Assembly: GCF_003008575.1 (NCBI RefSeq)
Contig: NZ_CP027667.1
Coordinates: 934,501-998,500, forward strand
DNA: 64,000 bases
From: Melaminivora suipulveris
Lineage (GTDB): Bacteria; Pseudomonadota; Gammaproteobacteria; Burkholderiales; Burkholderiaceae_C
Reading direction: 5' to 3'
The notes beneath the pieces are model-generated. The model saw nothing but the letters and a program-made list of their open reading frames with translations. It searched no databases and was not told where the DNA came from. Shown in pieces: positions 53,428 through 62,849 of the stretch. Position 1 is the stretch's first letter, and each line of letters starts with the position of its first letter. The position numbers and the translations under genes are program-made.

Positions 53428-55179
53428 TCAGGCGGCGGCCAGTTGCCGGTCGGGCGCGGCGGGCGGCTGCTGCGCCTGCTGCGCGGCTTTTTGCAGGGCC
53501 GCCAGCACCTCGTCGCGCGCGCCGAAGGCCTGCGTCTGGCCGCCTTGCAGCACCAGCATCTTGTCGGCCACGGCCAGCACGCTGGTGCGGTGCGTCATGA
53601 TCACGAAGGTCGTGCCGCGCGACTTCAGCATCTGGATGGCGCGCGCCAGCGCGGCGTCGCCCTCCTCGTCCAGACTGGAGTTGGGCTCGTCCAGCACCAC
53701 GAAGACCGGGTTGCCGTACAGCGCCCGCGCCAGGCCCACGCGCTGGCGCTGGCCGCCCGACAGGCGCGCGCCGCCCTGGCCCACCGGGCTGTCGTAGCCC
53801 TGCGGCAGGCTCAAAATGAATTCGTGCAGGCCCACGGCGCGCGCGGCCTCCTCGACCCTGGCCATGTCCACCTCGCCGAAGCGGGCGATGTTCTCGGCCA
53901 CGCTGCCGTCGAACAGCTCCACGCCCTGCGGCAGATAGCCCACGTGCGGGCCCAGCTCGGCCTTGTTCCAGGTGAAGACGTCGGCGCCGTCCAGGCGCAC
54001 CTTGCCCGCCATGGCCGGCCAGATGCCCACCAGCAGCCGCGCCAGCGTGGTCTTGCCCGAGGCCGAGGGGCCGACCACGGCCAGCACCTCGCCGGGGTTG
54101 AGCGCAAAGCCCACGCCGCGCAGGATCTGCCCGGCGTTGCCCGGCGCGCCGGCCATCAGGGGCTCGACCTGCAAGAGCCCGCGCGGCACCGGCAGGGCCA
54201 TGTTCTCGGGCTGCGCCGGCACGGCGGAGAGCAGCTGGTCCAGCCGGCCCCAGGCGTCGCGCACGTTGACCACCGACTGCCACTGCGTCACCGCCTGCAC
54301 CAGCGGCGCCACCACGCGCCCGCCGAAGACCGAGGCCATGATCATCATCACATCGCCGCCATTGAGCGTGCCGTGCAGCAGCAGCCAGCAGCCCAGGCCC
54401 AAGAGGCCCGAACTCAGCGTGGTCTGCAAGAATTTGGACAGCGCCTGGAAACCCCCGGCGGCCTCCGACGCCTGCGCCTGCAGGTTCAGGAACTCGCGCT
54501 GCTTGTCCATCCAGCGCGCATGCACGTCGCGCAGCATGCCCATGGACTCGATGACCTGCGCGTTGCGCAGCGACCCGTCGGCGTACTGCTGCGCGGCGAT
54601 GGCGGCGCGGTTGGCCTGCATCAAGGGCGGCTTGGTGGCGCGCTCGTTGATCCAGGCCACCAGCGTGATGACGCAGGCAAAGGCGATGGCTGCCCAACCC
54701 AGCGCCGGGTTGATCAGAAACAGCAGCACCAGCATGACGACGGACACGGGTGATTCCATGACGCCCAGCAACACCGGCGAATACAGGAATTCGCGAACCT
54801 GCTTGAAATCGTTCAGGGGCTGCTGCGTGCCGCCGGGGATGCGGCGCAGGTTGGCGTCGAAGATGGCGTGGAAGATGCGCCCGCGCAGGCGCTCGTCCAG
54901 CTCCACGCTGGCGGCGCGCATCATCTCGCTGCGCGCCCACTCCAGCAGCTCCATGACGATGTACACGCCCAGGATCAGCAGGGTCAGCATCCACAGCGTG
55001 GTGTGGCTGCGGCTGTTCACCACCCGGCCATAGACCTCCAGCATGTAGCCCGAGGGCGCCAGCACCAGCAGGCCCGATACCAGGCTCAGACCAGCGGCGC
55101 GCCGGAAGTAGGGCTTCAGATCGGCCAGCGCGGCGCGCAGCTCGGACGGGCCCTGTTGGGGAAGCTTCTGGGGAGTCAT
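53428..55179 (-). CDS. Type I secretion ABC exporter (PrtD type), first of two
   Basis: 583 residues. It has the same layout as the next gene: membrane domain, Walker A GPSASGKT, signature 'RLSGGQRQRVGLARAL' and Walker B 'VFVVLDEPNSSLDE', so both ATPases look active. Identity between the two is clear but partial, consistent with an old duplication. Its ATG overlaps the TGA of the TnpB-like gene (ATGA). Confidence 0.92.
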   Translation of the reverse strand: MTPQKLPQQGPSELRAALADLKPYFRRAAGLSLVSGLLVLAPSGYMLEVYGRVVNSRSHTTLWMLTLLILGVYIVMELLEWARSEMMRAASVELDERLRGRIFHAIFDANLRRIPGGTQQPLNDFKQVREFLYSPVLLGVMESPVSVVMLVLLFLINPALGWAAIAFACVITLVAWINERATKPPLMQANRAAIAAQQYADGSLRNAQVIESMGMLRDVHARWMDKQREFLNLQAQASEAAGGFQALSKFLQTTLSSGLLGLGCWLLLHGTLNGGDVMMIMASVFGGRVVAPLVQAVTQWQSVVNVRDAWGRLDQLLSAVPAQPENMALPVPRGLLQVEPLMAGAPGNAGQILRGVGFALNPGEVLAVVGPSASGKTTLARLLVGIWPAMAGKVRLDGADVFTWNKAELGPHVGYLPQGVELFDGSVAENIARFGEVDMARVEEAARAVGLHEFILSLPQGYDSPVGQGGARLSGGQRQRVGLARALYGNPVFVVLDEPNSSLDEEGDAALARAIQMLKSRGTTFVIMTHRTSVLAVADKMLVLQGGQTQAFGARDEVLAALQKAAQQAQQPPAAPDRQLAAA

Positions 55180-55790
55180 AGGGTTTCTTCGACCATCACG
55201 TATTCGGGGATTTCCGCGTCCTGCTCGACCGGCTGCGCCGCGGCGCCGGGCTCCAGGGCGGCCTGCTGGTCCACGAAGGCGAAAGACAGGCCATAGCCGC
55301 CGCCTTCACTACGCGACAGCACGATCTCGCGCAGCTTGTGCGTGGCAAATAGCGCCTCGTCCTCGGGCTTGAGCCCGAGCTGAAAGCGCATGCGCCCGTC
55401 GAGCGTGAACATCGACAGCTGCCCGCCCTTGACGCTGAGCGTGTGCCGGTCGAAGTACACCGGGCAGGTGTCGGCGAAGCGCAAGAGCGGCAGCGCCTTG
55501 CCCTCCAGGCGCGACAGGTGGAACGGGCTGCCGGGATGTTGAAACACCACGCGGCTGGTGCGCGAGACCGAGTAAATCGCGTTGCACACCATCTGCGAGC
55601 CCATCTCGGGGAACTGCTCGCGCAGCTGGCGGTAGGCCAGGTGGTGCAGCGCCACGCGGTTCCACACGCGCGTTTGCTGCACCAGCGGCGCCAGGGCGTT
55701 GCAAACCTGGGCGAAGCCGCGCTGCAGCGCCTGCAGGCGCTCGGTCTGCTCGGCGCTGGTGTCCAGGGTGATGCGCAGCAGGGAGTTCAT
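55176..55790 (-). CDS. TnpB (IS605 OrfB) N-terminal-domain-like protein without nuclease domain
   Basis: 204 residues. The order of motifs matches the N-terminal half of TnpB/IS605 OrfB proteins: 'CNALAPLVQQTRVWNRVALHH', 'LAYRQLREQFPEMGSQMVCNAI', then 'FDRHTLSVKGGQLSMFTLDGRM' and 'GGYGLSFAFVDQ'. In TnpB this region (wedge/recognition lobes) precedes the RuvC nuclease; here the protein ends in an acidic tail right where RuvC-I should begin. No insertion-sequence ends are seen, and the stop is coupled to a T1SS ABC gene, so it looks like a domesticated part rather than a decaying transposon. Function is unknown; RNA binding or a regulatory role is a guess. No Shine-Dalgarno precedes the ATG. 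Confidence 0.7.
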   Translation of the reverse strand: MNSLLRITLDTSAEQTERLQALQRGFAQVCNALAPLVQQTRVWNRVALHHLAYRQLREQFPEMGSQMVCNAIYSVSRTSRVVFQHPGSPFHLSRLEGKALPLLRFADTCPVYFDRHTLSVKGGQLSMFTLDGRMRFQLGLKPEDEALFATHKLREIVLSRSEGGGYGLSFAFVDQQAALEPGAAAQPVEQDAEIPEYVMVEETL

Positions 55791-55801
55791 ATAGGAGGCG
55801 G

Positions 55802-55807
55802 AGTATA
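55802..55807 (-). promoter_or_regulatory. Candidate -10 of the T1SS operon, near-leaderless
   Basis: TATACT on the minus strand, ending 12 bases before the ATG at 55790. Transcription would begin about five bases from the start codon, which also has no Shine-Dalgarno. No good -35 is seen. Confidence 0.35.
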
Positions 55808-55818
55808 GCTTCGCCGAG

Positions 55819-55841
55819 ATCTCTTATATGAGATTTTTTTT
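55819..55841 (+). terminator. Terminator-like hairpin in the divergent T1SS/protease gap
   Basis: ATCTC-TTATAT-GAGAT followed by eight T on the plus strand. The stem is only five pairs. No gene ends here on the plus strand, so it may be an attenuator in the leader of the protease gene or stop antisense transcripts. The rest of the 249-base gap shows no clear promoter. Confidence 0.4.
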
Positions 55842-56039
55842 GCAGCCGCATGCCGTGCATCCGAAGCATTTCGCCTGCAGAAAAACATCGGAGATTTGTC
55901 TCCGGCTCAGGGTAAACGTAAATTCGTGTTAGCCGCGTGTAACTAAAATGCGCGTGGATTCTGCACCCTCGCCCGCGCATCTCGAATCTCCTCGCTGCGC
56001 CCACACAGGCCGCGCCCTGCAGCCCTTTTCAGGATTTCC

Positions 56040-58703
56040 ATGACCTTCCTTGGAACTTTTGCGAAACGTGCCGTTTCAGGGGGCCTGCTGGCGGTCTCGG
56101 CTTTGCTGTCCGCACCGATGGTGCACGCTCAGACCGCCCTCCGTCTCCCAGCTCAAGCGAACGAAATCCCCGCCGATGCTCTGGCCGCTGTGCGCTCGCT
56201 GCCAGCCGGGCAGAAGCTGCGGCTGGAAAACTTTCCTCTCGAAACGGGGGCCACGCCGTCCCTGGCCACGCTGGAGTTGCAGCGTGTCAACCATGCACAG
56301 CGCGCTCCCGCGCTGTTTTTGCATGACGGAACTACCGTGAGAGAAGGCCCACCCTCGCAGGAGCGCAACTATTTCACGGGCAGACTCGCCGATGAACCCG
56401 ACAGTCAGGCATTCATGGTGCTGGACGACCAGGGCGGCGGCTACAGCGTCGTGCACCGCGGTGGGGCTGTGTTCGTCAGCGATTTCTCAGCAAACCGCAA
56501 GGGCCGGGCAGCCTCCCTGCAAGCCGGTCGCCTGGAGCAACAGGCCGACCTGAACGAGCAGCCGTTGTCGTGCGGCGTAACCCCTGGTTTCGTTCAACGC
56601 CACGCGACGCCGCCTTCAGAAGCATTCGTGCAGGCGCTCCACGCCAGCCGTGAACGCAAACTGCTGCGTGCATTGCCCGCCGCTGCCCCCGCGCAGATGC
56701 GGCGTGCCGACATCATCGTCGAGGTGGACTACGAGCTGTACACACGTCTTGGCCGCAGTCCCCAGGCGGTGCAAAACTATGTCAGGGATCTGTTCACCTA
56801 CATCAGCACGTACTACGAAAGCGAAGTGGGCGCTCGCCTGGCGGTCACCCAGATCAACACCTGGACCGGACCTGCGCAACCCTGGACCGGCAGCTCCACC
56901 GACGTTCTTTTGAAGCAGCTGGAGGGCTATTGGAACGATCCCGCGCGCTACTCCACTGCTCGTCACCACGTGCACCTGCTGTCCGGCAAGCCCGGAGGCG
57001 GCATCGCCTATCTGGACACCCTGGGACAGGACAAGCGCCGTTTCGCCTATGGCGTGAGCACCGGCATGCAGGTGGATTTCCAGGCCGCCGCGCCTCAGGT
57101 AGCGTGGGATACGGTGGTCATCGCACACGAGCTTGGACATGCCTTCGGAAGCGACCATACCCATAACTACGATGCCCCCTACCGCGGCTCTGCGGACGGT
57201 GGCGCCATCGATTGCTGCTACTCCGAAGGCACAGGCCAGTGCGCCCGGCTGCTGGGCGGCAGCCCGCGTGTCGGTGTGCTGCCCGGGATCAACAGCCGCA
57301 CCGGCGGATCGTCAGGGATGCGCCAGGGCACCCTCATGAGCTACTGCGACCTGGTGCCGGGAGGGTTCGGCAATCTCAGCTTCAACTTCGGCACCAGCCA
57401 TGCCTATGGCGCCAATGCCTGGCGCGTGCCGCAGGTGATGCAAAGCGCAGTGCAGGCCCATCTGCCCCTCGATACCACACCACCCGCGCAGACCTTCAAG
57501 CTGGATGTCAGCCGAACCGGCAGTGGCGCGGGGCTGGTGAGCAGCGTGCCTGCCGGCATCCAATGTGGCAGCGACTGTAGCGAAACTTACCCCGCTGGCA
57601 CGCGGATAACGCTCACCGCCGCTCCCGGCGCGGGCAGCAGCTTCACCGGCTGGAGCGGCGCATGTTCCGGCACGGCGGCGACCTGCAGCGTGACCATGGA
57701 CAGGGCACTGCAGGCAGGCGCAGGCTTCGCGCTCAATCAGACCAGTCGCATCGTGGCGGTGAGCAAGGCGGGCACGGGCACGGGGCAGGTCACCAGTTCG
57801 CCCCAGGGGCTCTCCTGTCAGGAAGGGTGCAGCGCTTCGGCTGTCAGCTTTCCCGCCAGCGGCCCGGTGGTCCTGACCGCCAGGCCCAGCGCCGGCAGCA
57901 AGCTGGTGGCTTGGGGCGGCGCGTGCAGCAGCTATGCCGCGCAGCCCACCTGCACCGTGGCGCCAGGCTCCGCCACCGCCCAGGTCAGCGTCATTTTCGA
58001 CAAGAGCGGCAGCGCAGGCGACAGCAGCAATGGTCCGCTGAAGGACCCGCGCGACTTCGTCAATCAGCAGTACCTGGACTTTTTTGACCGCCCGGCCGAT
58101 GGCGCTGGGCTGAACTATTGGGCGCAGCAGCTCGCCGCGGCCAAGGTCACGCGCCCACAGGTCATCGAGTCGTTCATGAACTCGGCCGAGTTCAGCTCGC
58201 GTGTGGCCCCGTTGACCAGGCTCTACAGCGCGTACTTTCAGCGCATACCCGACTACGCCGGGCTGACGTACTGGCTGGGCCGCATGCATCCCGCAGGCGC
58301 CGCGCAAGACCTGAGCCTGGCGGAAGTGTCTGCCGCCTTCGCTGCATCGCCCGAGTTCACCCACACCTACGGCCCGCTGAACGACACCGCCTTCGTCGAA
58401 CGCGTCTATCGCAACGTTCTGGCGCGCGCACCGGATGCCGCCGGCCGAGCCTACTGGGTGGACCGCCTCGCGCAGGGCCTGTCGCGCGGCGACGTGATGG
58501 TGTCGTTCTCCGAGTCGGCGGAAAACCTGCAAGCCACCCTGCCGTCCGTTCAAGTGACCATGACCCATGTGGGCATGCTGCGCCGCTCGCCCGCTGTGGC
58601 CGACCATGCCTCATGGGTCAACGAGATCAAGGCAGGACGCACCACAGTCGAGGCCTTGATCGCCAGCGTGCTCGCCTCGCCGGAATACGCGGCCCGGTTC
58701 TGA
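56040..58703 (+). CDS. Secreted metzincin zinc protease with DUF4214 domain
   Basis: 887 residues with a Sec signal peptide (about 1-30). After a pro-region there is an M12-type metalloprotease with HELGHAFGSDH: zinc ligands His363, His367, His373 and catalytic Glu364, plus a Met-turn at Met433 (TLMSYCD). Two cysteine-paired repeat domains (about 480-660; 'GSDCSETYPAGTRITLTAAPGAGSSFTGWSGAC') follow, then a DUF4214 region (about 665-830) with 'FFDRPADGAGLNYW' and 'LARAPDAAGRAYW'. It is divergent from the T1SS operon. The signal peptide argues for Sec export followed by another route, so it may not use the adjacent T1SS. Confidence 0.85.
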   Translation: MTFLGTFAKRAVSGGLLAVSALLSAPMVHAQTALRLPAQANEIPADALAAVRSLPAGQKLRLENFPLETGATPSLATLELQRVNHAQRAPALFLHDGTTVREGPPSQERNYFTGRLADEPDSQAFMVLDDQGGGYSVVHRGGAVFVSDFSANRKGRAASLQAGRLEQQADLNEQPLSCGVTPGFVQRHATPPSEAFVQALHASRERKLLRALPAAAPAQMRRADIIVEVDYELYTRLGRSPQAVQNYVRDLFTYISTYYESEVGARLAVTQINTWTGPAQPWTGSSTDVLLKQLEGYWNDPARYSTARHHVHLLSGKPGGGIAYLDTLGQDKRRFAYGVSTGMQVDFQAAAPQVAWDTVVIAHELGHAFGSDHTHNYDAPYRGSADGGAIDCCYSEGTGQCARLLGGSPRVGVLPGINSRTGGSSGMRQGTLMSYCDLVPGGFGNLSFNFGTSHAYGANAWRVPQVMQSAVQAHLPLDTTPPAQTFKLDVSRTGSGAGLVSSVPAGIQCGSDCSETYPAGTRITLTAAPGAGSSFTGWSGACSGTAATCSVTMDRALQAGAGFALNQTSRIVAVSKAGTGTGQVTSSPQGLSCQEGCSASAVSFPASGPVVLTARPSAGSKLVAWGGACSSYAAQPTCTVAPGSATAQVSVIFDKSGSAGDSSNGPLKDPRDFVNQQYLDFFDRPADGAGLNYWAQQLAAAKVTRPQVIESFMNSAEFSSRVAPLTRLYSAYFQRIPDYAGLTYWLGRMHPAGAAQDLSLAEVSAAFAASPEFTHTYGPLNDTAFVERVYRNVLARAPDAAGRAYWVDRLAQGLSRGDVMVSFSESAENLQATLPSVQVTMTHVGMLRRSPAVADHASWVNEIKAGRTTVEALIASVLASPEYAARF

Positions 58704-58852
58704 CAGAACCTGTCCAGCGAAGGACGAGTGACCGCGTTGCCCTGGCAGGTTCGGGGCGACACCCATGGAGAGCCTTGGGCGGACTTTCAAACGAGGCTAC
58801 TGCATGCCCTGGCCCATGCAGGCAAGTGTTCCATCAACCCAAAGGAGAGAAT

Positions 58853-60865
58853 GTGAGAAAAGTACGACCGTCCAAACCGTCCTCGGCAGGCCTGCGCCTG
58901 CTTCCCGTGGCCAGCCTCGTCGCCGGCTTGTTGCTGACCGCCGGCGCGGCGCCAGTCCATGCAGCGCCCGACACGGCAGAGCAGGTGCAGGAGGTCTATC
59001 TTGCCTTTTACGGGCGCCCTGGCGACCCGGACGGGGTGTCCTACTGGGCCGCGCAAGCCGGCTCCGGCGGTGTGGCATCCATACTGGATCAATTTTCCGG
59101 TTCGGTGGAGGCCAGCCAGCTTTTTTCCGGAATGAGTGACGAAGGCAAAGTCACCTTCATCTACCGCATCCTGTTCAACCGCGACCCGGACGGCCCCGGC
59201 CTGTCCTACTGGAGCGGTGAACTCAGCAGCGGCCAGCGCACCTTGCAGGAAATCTCTTTTGAAATTCTCAGGGGCGCACGCAACGACGACGCCGGCAAGA
59301 TCGCCAACAAGATCGCTGCGGCCAGATATTTCACCAGCCAGCTGACGGCGCGCAACATCAAGGCCGACTACAGCGTCCAGGCCGACATCTTCCTGGCCCG
59401 CAACTGGCTGGGAACCATCGACGAAACCCAGGCCAGCCTGAACAGCGCCATGCAAGCCATCGATGCGTTGCTCGGACGCATCAGCCTGGCCGGAAAGCCA
59501 CAGACCGTCACCGGCGTCCTGGCCACGCCCACAGGCGCCACGCAGACTGCCCGCAGCGCCATCAAATACATGGCCGGAGACATTCGGGCCGAACTGCAGC
59601 GGCAAGCCGCCGAGGTCGTGCCTGCAGGCGCAGCAGGGGCCAGCGGCCGAATCTGCTTCGGCGTGCCGGATGGCTACACGCCCCTGGCCAATGCCAGCGT
59701 CGAACAATACGACGCTTTCGACAAAAAAGTCGGCGCCTCCGGCAGCGCCGACAACTGCGGTCTGTTCGTCCTGCCCACGCAGCCGATGACCATGCAGCTG
59801 GCCATCTCAGCGCCTGGCTATCGCCCCGTGCGCGCACCTGTCGCAGTCTTTCAGGATCCGAACAAGGACGGCCTGCCAGACGCTCTGACCCTCATTCCGA
59901 CGACATCCCAATACGTCCTCACCGGTCTGCGGCTCACCAACGGCAATCAGCTGTATTTCAACGTCACGGACAGCGCCACCAAGAAGGCCGTGCTGGGCGT
60001 GGGCGCTGCACAAATCAGCGTCTTGAACAATGCGGCACCGCTGCCTGTCGCCGCTGTGGGTTATGGCTCCTATATCAGCAACAAGCCTGCCAGCGTGGCC
60101 TTGGTGCTGGACGCGAGCGGCTCGATGGATGACACGGCCTTGCAGATCGCCGCCGCCTCGGCGCGCCTCTTCGTCGGCCGAAAAGGCAGCGCGGACGAGC
60201 TGTCATTGACCATTTTCGATGGCAATGTCGTCTACCTCGACAAGGTGAACACGCAGCAGATGATCGACCAGAACAGGCTCGTCTTCACCGACGGCAGTGG
60301 CCAGCGCATCATCCCCAATGCGCCGGAGTCGGGCTATACGACCAATCCGCTCTTCGCCGAGCAGATGTTGAAGCTCTACGACTCGAGCTCCGACGCCTGG
60401 CGGGGAACCGATCCTTTCCTGCGTATCCAGGGCCGGTATCCCTTCGGCGGAATCACGGCGTTGTACAAGGCCTCGGTGACAGCGGCCAGATCCTTGAAAG
60501 ACACGCCCAACCGCCGCTACATCGTGGCGATGACCGATGGCGCGGACAATGCCTCCTCGCCCGACAATCCGACTACGGTCATCAACACGGCCAAGGCCAA
60601 CAACGTGGTGGCCTATACGATCGGTGCAGGTTATTACGTGGACTCCGCATCCCTGCAGAACATCGCCAACCAGACCGGCGGCTCATACACGCAGGTGACG
60701 GACCTGACGCAACTCACCAAGCTCAGCTCGGTATTCGACGCCATCCGCACGAGCATCACATTTGACTATGCCGCCGTGCTGGCACGTCGTCCGGCAACGG
60801 GTGAAGTGACGCTGCAAGTGGACATCGGCGGGAACGTCATCAGCTCGAAAATCCAGGTACCTTGA
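58853..60865 (+). CDS. Secreted DUF4214 and von Willebrand A domain protein
   Basis: 670 residues from GTG 58853, preceded by AAGGAGAG; the open frame extends further upstream but only through the end of the previous gene and the gap. It has a signal peptide (to about 36), a DUF4214 domain (about 40-200; 'FYGRPGDPDGVSYW', 'FNRDPDGPGLSYW'), a middle beta domain, and a von Willebrand A domain (about 410-640) with the metal site DASGS from Asp420, 'GGITALY' and Asp562 (MTDGAD). VWA domains bind proteins through a metal ion, so an adhesive role is plausible. It follows the protease gene after 149 bases. Confidence 0.82.
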   Translation: MRKVRPSKPSSAGLRLLPVASLVAGLLLTAGAAPVHAAPDTAEQVQEVYLAFYGRPGDPDGVSYWAAQAGSGGVASILDQFSGSVEASQLFSGMSDEGKVTFIYRILFNRDPDGPGLSYWSGELSSGQRTLQEISFEILRGARNDDAGKIANKIAAARYFTSQLTARNIKADYSVQADIFLARNWLGTIDETQASLNSAMQAIDALLGRISLAGKPQTVTGVLATPTGATQTARSAIKYMAGDIRAELQRQAAEVVPAGAAGASGRICFGVPDGYTPLANASVEQYDAFDKKVGASGSADNCGLFVLPTQPMTMQLAISAPGYRPVRAPVAVFQDPNKDGLPDALTLIPTTSQYVLTGLRLTNGNQLYFNVTDSATKKAVLGVGAAQISVLNNAAPLPVAAVGYGSYISNKPASVALVLDASGSMDDTALQIAAASARLFVGRKGSADELSLTIFDGNVVYLDKVNTQQMIDQNRLVFTDGSGQRIIPNAPESGYTTNPLFAEQMLKLYDSSSDAWRGTDPFLRIQGRYPFGGITALYKASVTAARSLKDTPNRRYIVAMTDGADNASSPDNPTTVINTAKANNVVAYTIGAGYYVDSASLQNIANQTGGSYTQVTDLTQLTKLSSVFDAIRTSITFDYAAVLARRPATGEVTLQVDIGGNVISSKIQVP

Positions 60866-60907
60866 CAGCCGAAAGCGCCACGGCGCCTTGCTGAATTGAA
60901 CCCATCC

Positions 60908-60933
60908 AAAGGCCGCTGAAAAGCGGCCTTTTT
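60908..60933. terminator. Strong intrinsic terminator between convergent exoprotein genes
   Basis: AAAGGCCGCT-GAAA-AGCGGCCTTT, a perfect 10-base stem with a stable GAAA loop and T-run. It lies 43 bases after the VWA protein and 57 bases before the end of the minus-strand beta-helix gene, and probably serves both. Confidence 0.92.
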
Positions 60934-60989
60934 CCATGGGCGCACGGCTCGGGCGTGCCGTCCAGACCCGACCGCAGGGGTGCAAGAAA

Positions 60990-62680
60990 TCAGGGCAGGA
61001 AGGTATTGCCTCCCAGATCCAGAAACGTGCTCCCTGGGTGATTGCGGTAGCTGCCTCCCAGCGTGCTGCCCTTCAGCTCCACGCGCCCGCGATTGAAGTT
61101 GACGAACGCCGACCCATCGACTGCGGCGACATTGCCCGAGACATCGCTTGTGGTGATCTTCACGGTGCCCCCGCTGTTGATGGAGAAAGCCCCACCGATA
61201 CCGGCGCGGTTATTGCGGATGCGGCTGTCGACCACGGTCACCGTGGCTGCGTCGTTCAACAGCCCGCCTCCGAACGCCGATCCGGCGGTTGCCTGGTTGC
61301 CCTCCAGCACACTGTTCTCCAGCCGCGCCACTCCGGTGTAGGCGGCGATGCCCCCGCCGTCGCTGGCCTTGTTGTGGACGATGGCGGTGTTTTTCGCGAC
61401 AAGCTCGGCCGCCTGGTTCAGCGTGACGCCGCCCCCGCCCCCGCGCGCCTGGTTGGCCGAGATGGTCGAGTCAGTCAGATACAGCTTGCTCTCGTTGTGG
61501 ATGCCGCCGCCGAAACCACCTGCGGCCTGAAGCATTTCTCCCTTGGCCACGTTGCCGTCCAGCAGCGACGCGGTCACCCGCAGTTCGTTGCGCTGGTCGT
61601 TGTAGATGGCTCCGCCGCTGTTGCTTGCCTGATTGCCGGTGAAGGTGGTCCGCGTGATATCGATGGCGCTCCCCTCGATGAGAAGCAGCGCGCCACCGAA
61701 GCCGTCGTAGGAATCCGGCAGGGGCTTGCCGTGCAGGTAGGCCACATTGGCATCGAAGCGGCTGTCCTCGATGCGCAGCGTCCCACGGCTTTGAATGGCA
61801 CCGCCGCCCTCGCCCGCCGCCCGGTTGGCACTGAACCTGGCATCCCTCAAATCGATCGCGCCGTAGTAGCTGAAGATGGCGCCGCCACCCCCCAGGTCGA
61901 GGCCGCTGGCATGGTTGTCCACGAAGTCCGTGACCGGGCCGTCAAGCTGGCGCGGTCGTTCAGCGCCACGGCTCCACCGTCGTTGGCCACGTTGGCAGAA
62001 AACACACTGCCCGCGGCGGTGACGGCAGCCCCCGGTTGGGCGGCTGCGATGGCACCGCCATTGGTGCCGGCCGTATTGCCGGCGAACGTGCTGTGCGCGG
62101 CAAGCACCGTCCCACTGCTCTGCGTCCCGCCCACGGTGGCGAGCATGGCGCCGAACGCCCGGCACGCCTGCTGAGTGCTGGCGGGCTTCGCATCGACCCC
62201 TGCCAGGACTGCCACCATGGCCTCGGCGTCGAAATGCGCCGAGTCGACGCCAGGTGCTGCAGCGCCCGATGTGAAACGCCGCGCCGCCGCCAGGCGCTGA
62301 TTCAGAACCTGCGCGTCTTCATTGAGCGCGCCGCCCATCACGTCCAGCGCGATGTTTTGCAAACTGCGCTGGCCCGAGGTGAGGAGCTTCGTGTAGTAAT
62401 CCAGCCCGGCGGGATCGGGTGAGCGGCCGAACAGCTGCTGGAACAGGCCGGTGATCAGCTGGGCGGGGGTGAGCTTGCCGTAGCGCTCGGTGAACTCGGG
62501 GGATTTGCCGAAAGCGTCGATGATGCTGTCGAGCTTGCCGCCTTCATGCTCCAGGCGGTCGGCCCACCAGACCAGGCCTTCGTAATCCGCCGGTCGGCCG
62601 TAGTAGGAGACGTAGGCGCGCAAGACGTTTTCCTGCGCTCCGGACAACCGGGTGGTGCCGCAATCCGCGCCCTGCCTCAT
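60990..62680 (-). pseudogene. DUF4214/Pmp-type beta-helix exoprotein, frame broken
   Basis: Two overlapping frames make one protein. The 5' part (from about 62680, ATG) has DUF4214 motifs 'YYGRPADYEGLVWW' and 'FGRSPDPAGLDYY' and the first 'GGAI' repeats; it leaves the frame near 61950. The 3' part continues with a long run of polymorphic-membrane-protein repeats ('GGAIYN', 'NQASNSGGAI', 'GGGIHNES') to a stop at 60990. Adding one C in the TTGACGGCC stretch restores the reading SLTGPVTDF. No signal peptide is apparent after the chosen start; an in-frame upstream start at 62776 is possible. It may be a real mutation, a phase change or a sequence error. Confidence 0.75.
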
Positions 62681-62849
62681 ACAATCACCGCCCACTACCG
62701 GCCTGGTGACAGCGCTGGGAAAGTCGTCCAGCACGTCCAGCGCGGCCCCGGTGACGGGCTGCGCACGCCAAGGCACAGGCCCGGCCGTCCACTAGGCGGT
62801 CGGCGGTTCGCTCCCCTTCCTTCCTCCTCCATTCCAAGGCTGCCCCACG

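Noticed and set aside
55176..55790. Reading the TnpB-like gene as a decayed IS605 element.
   Set aside because: No left or right ends, no TnpA, no frame damage, and a 4-base coupling overlap with the ABC gene; degeneration would not keep these.
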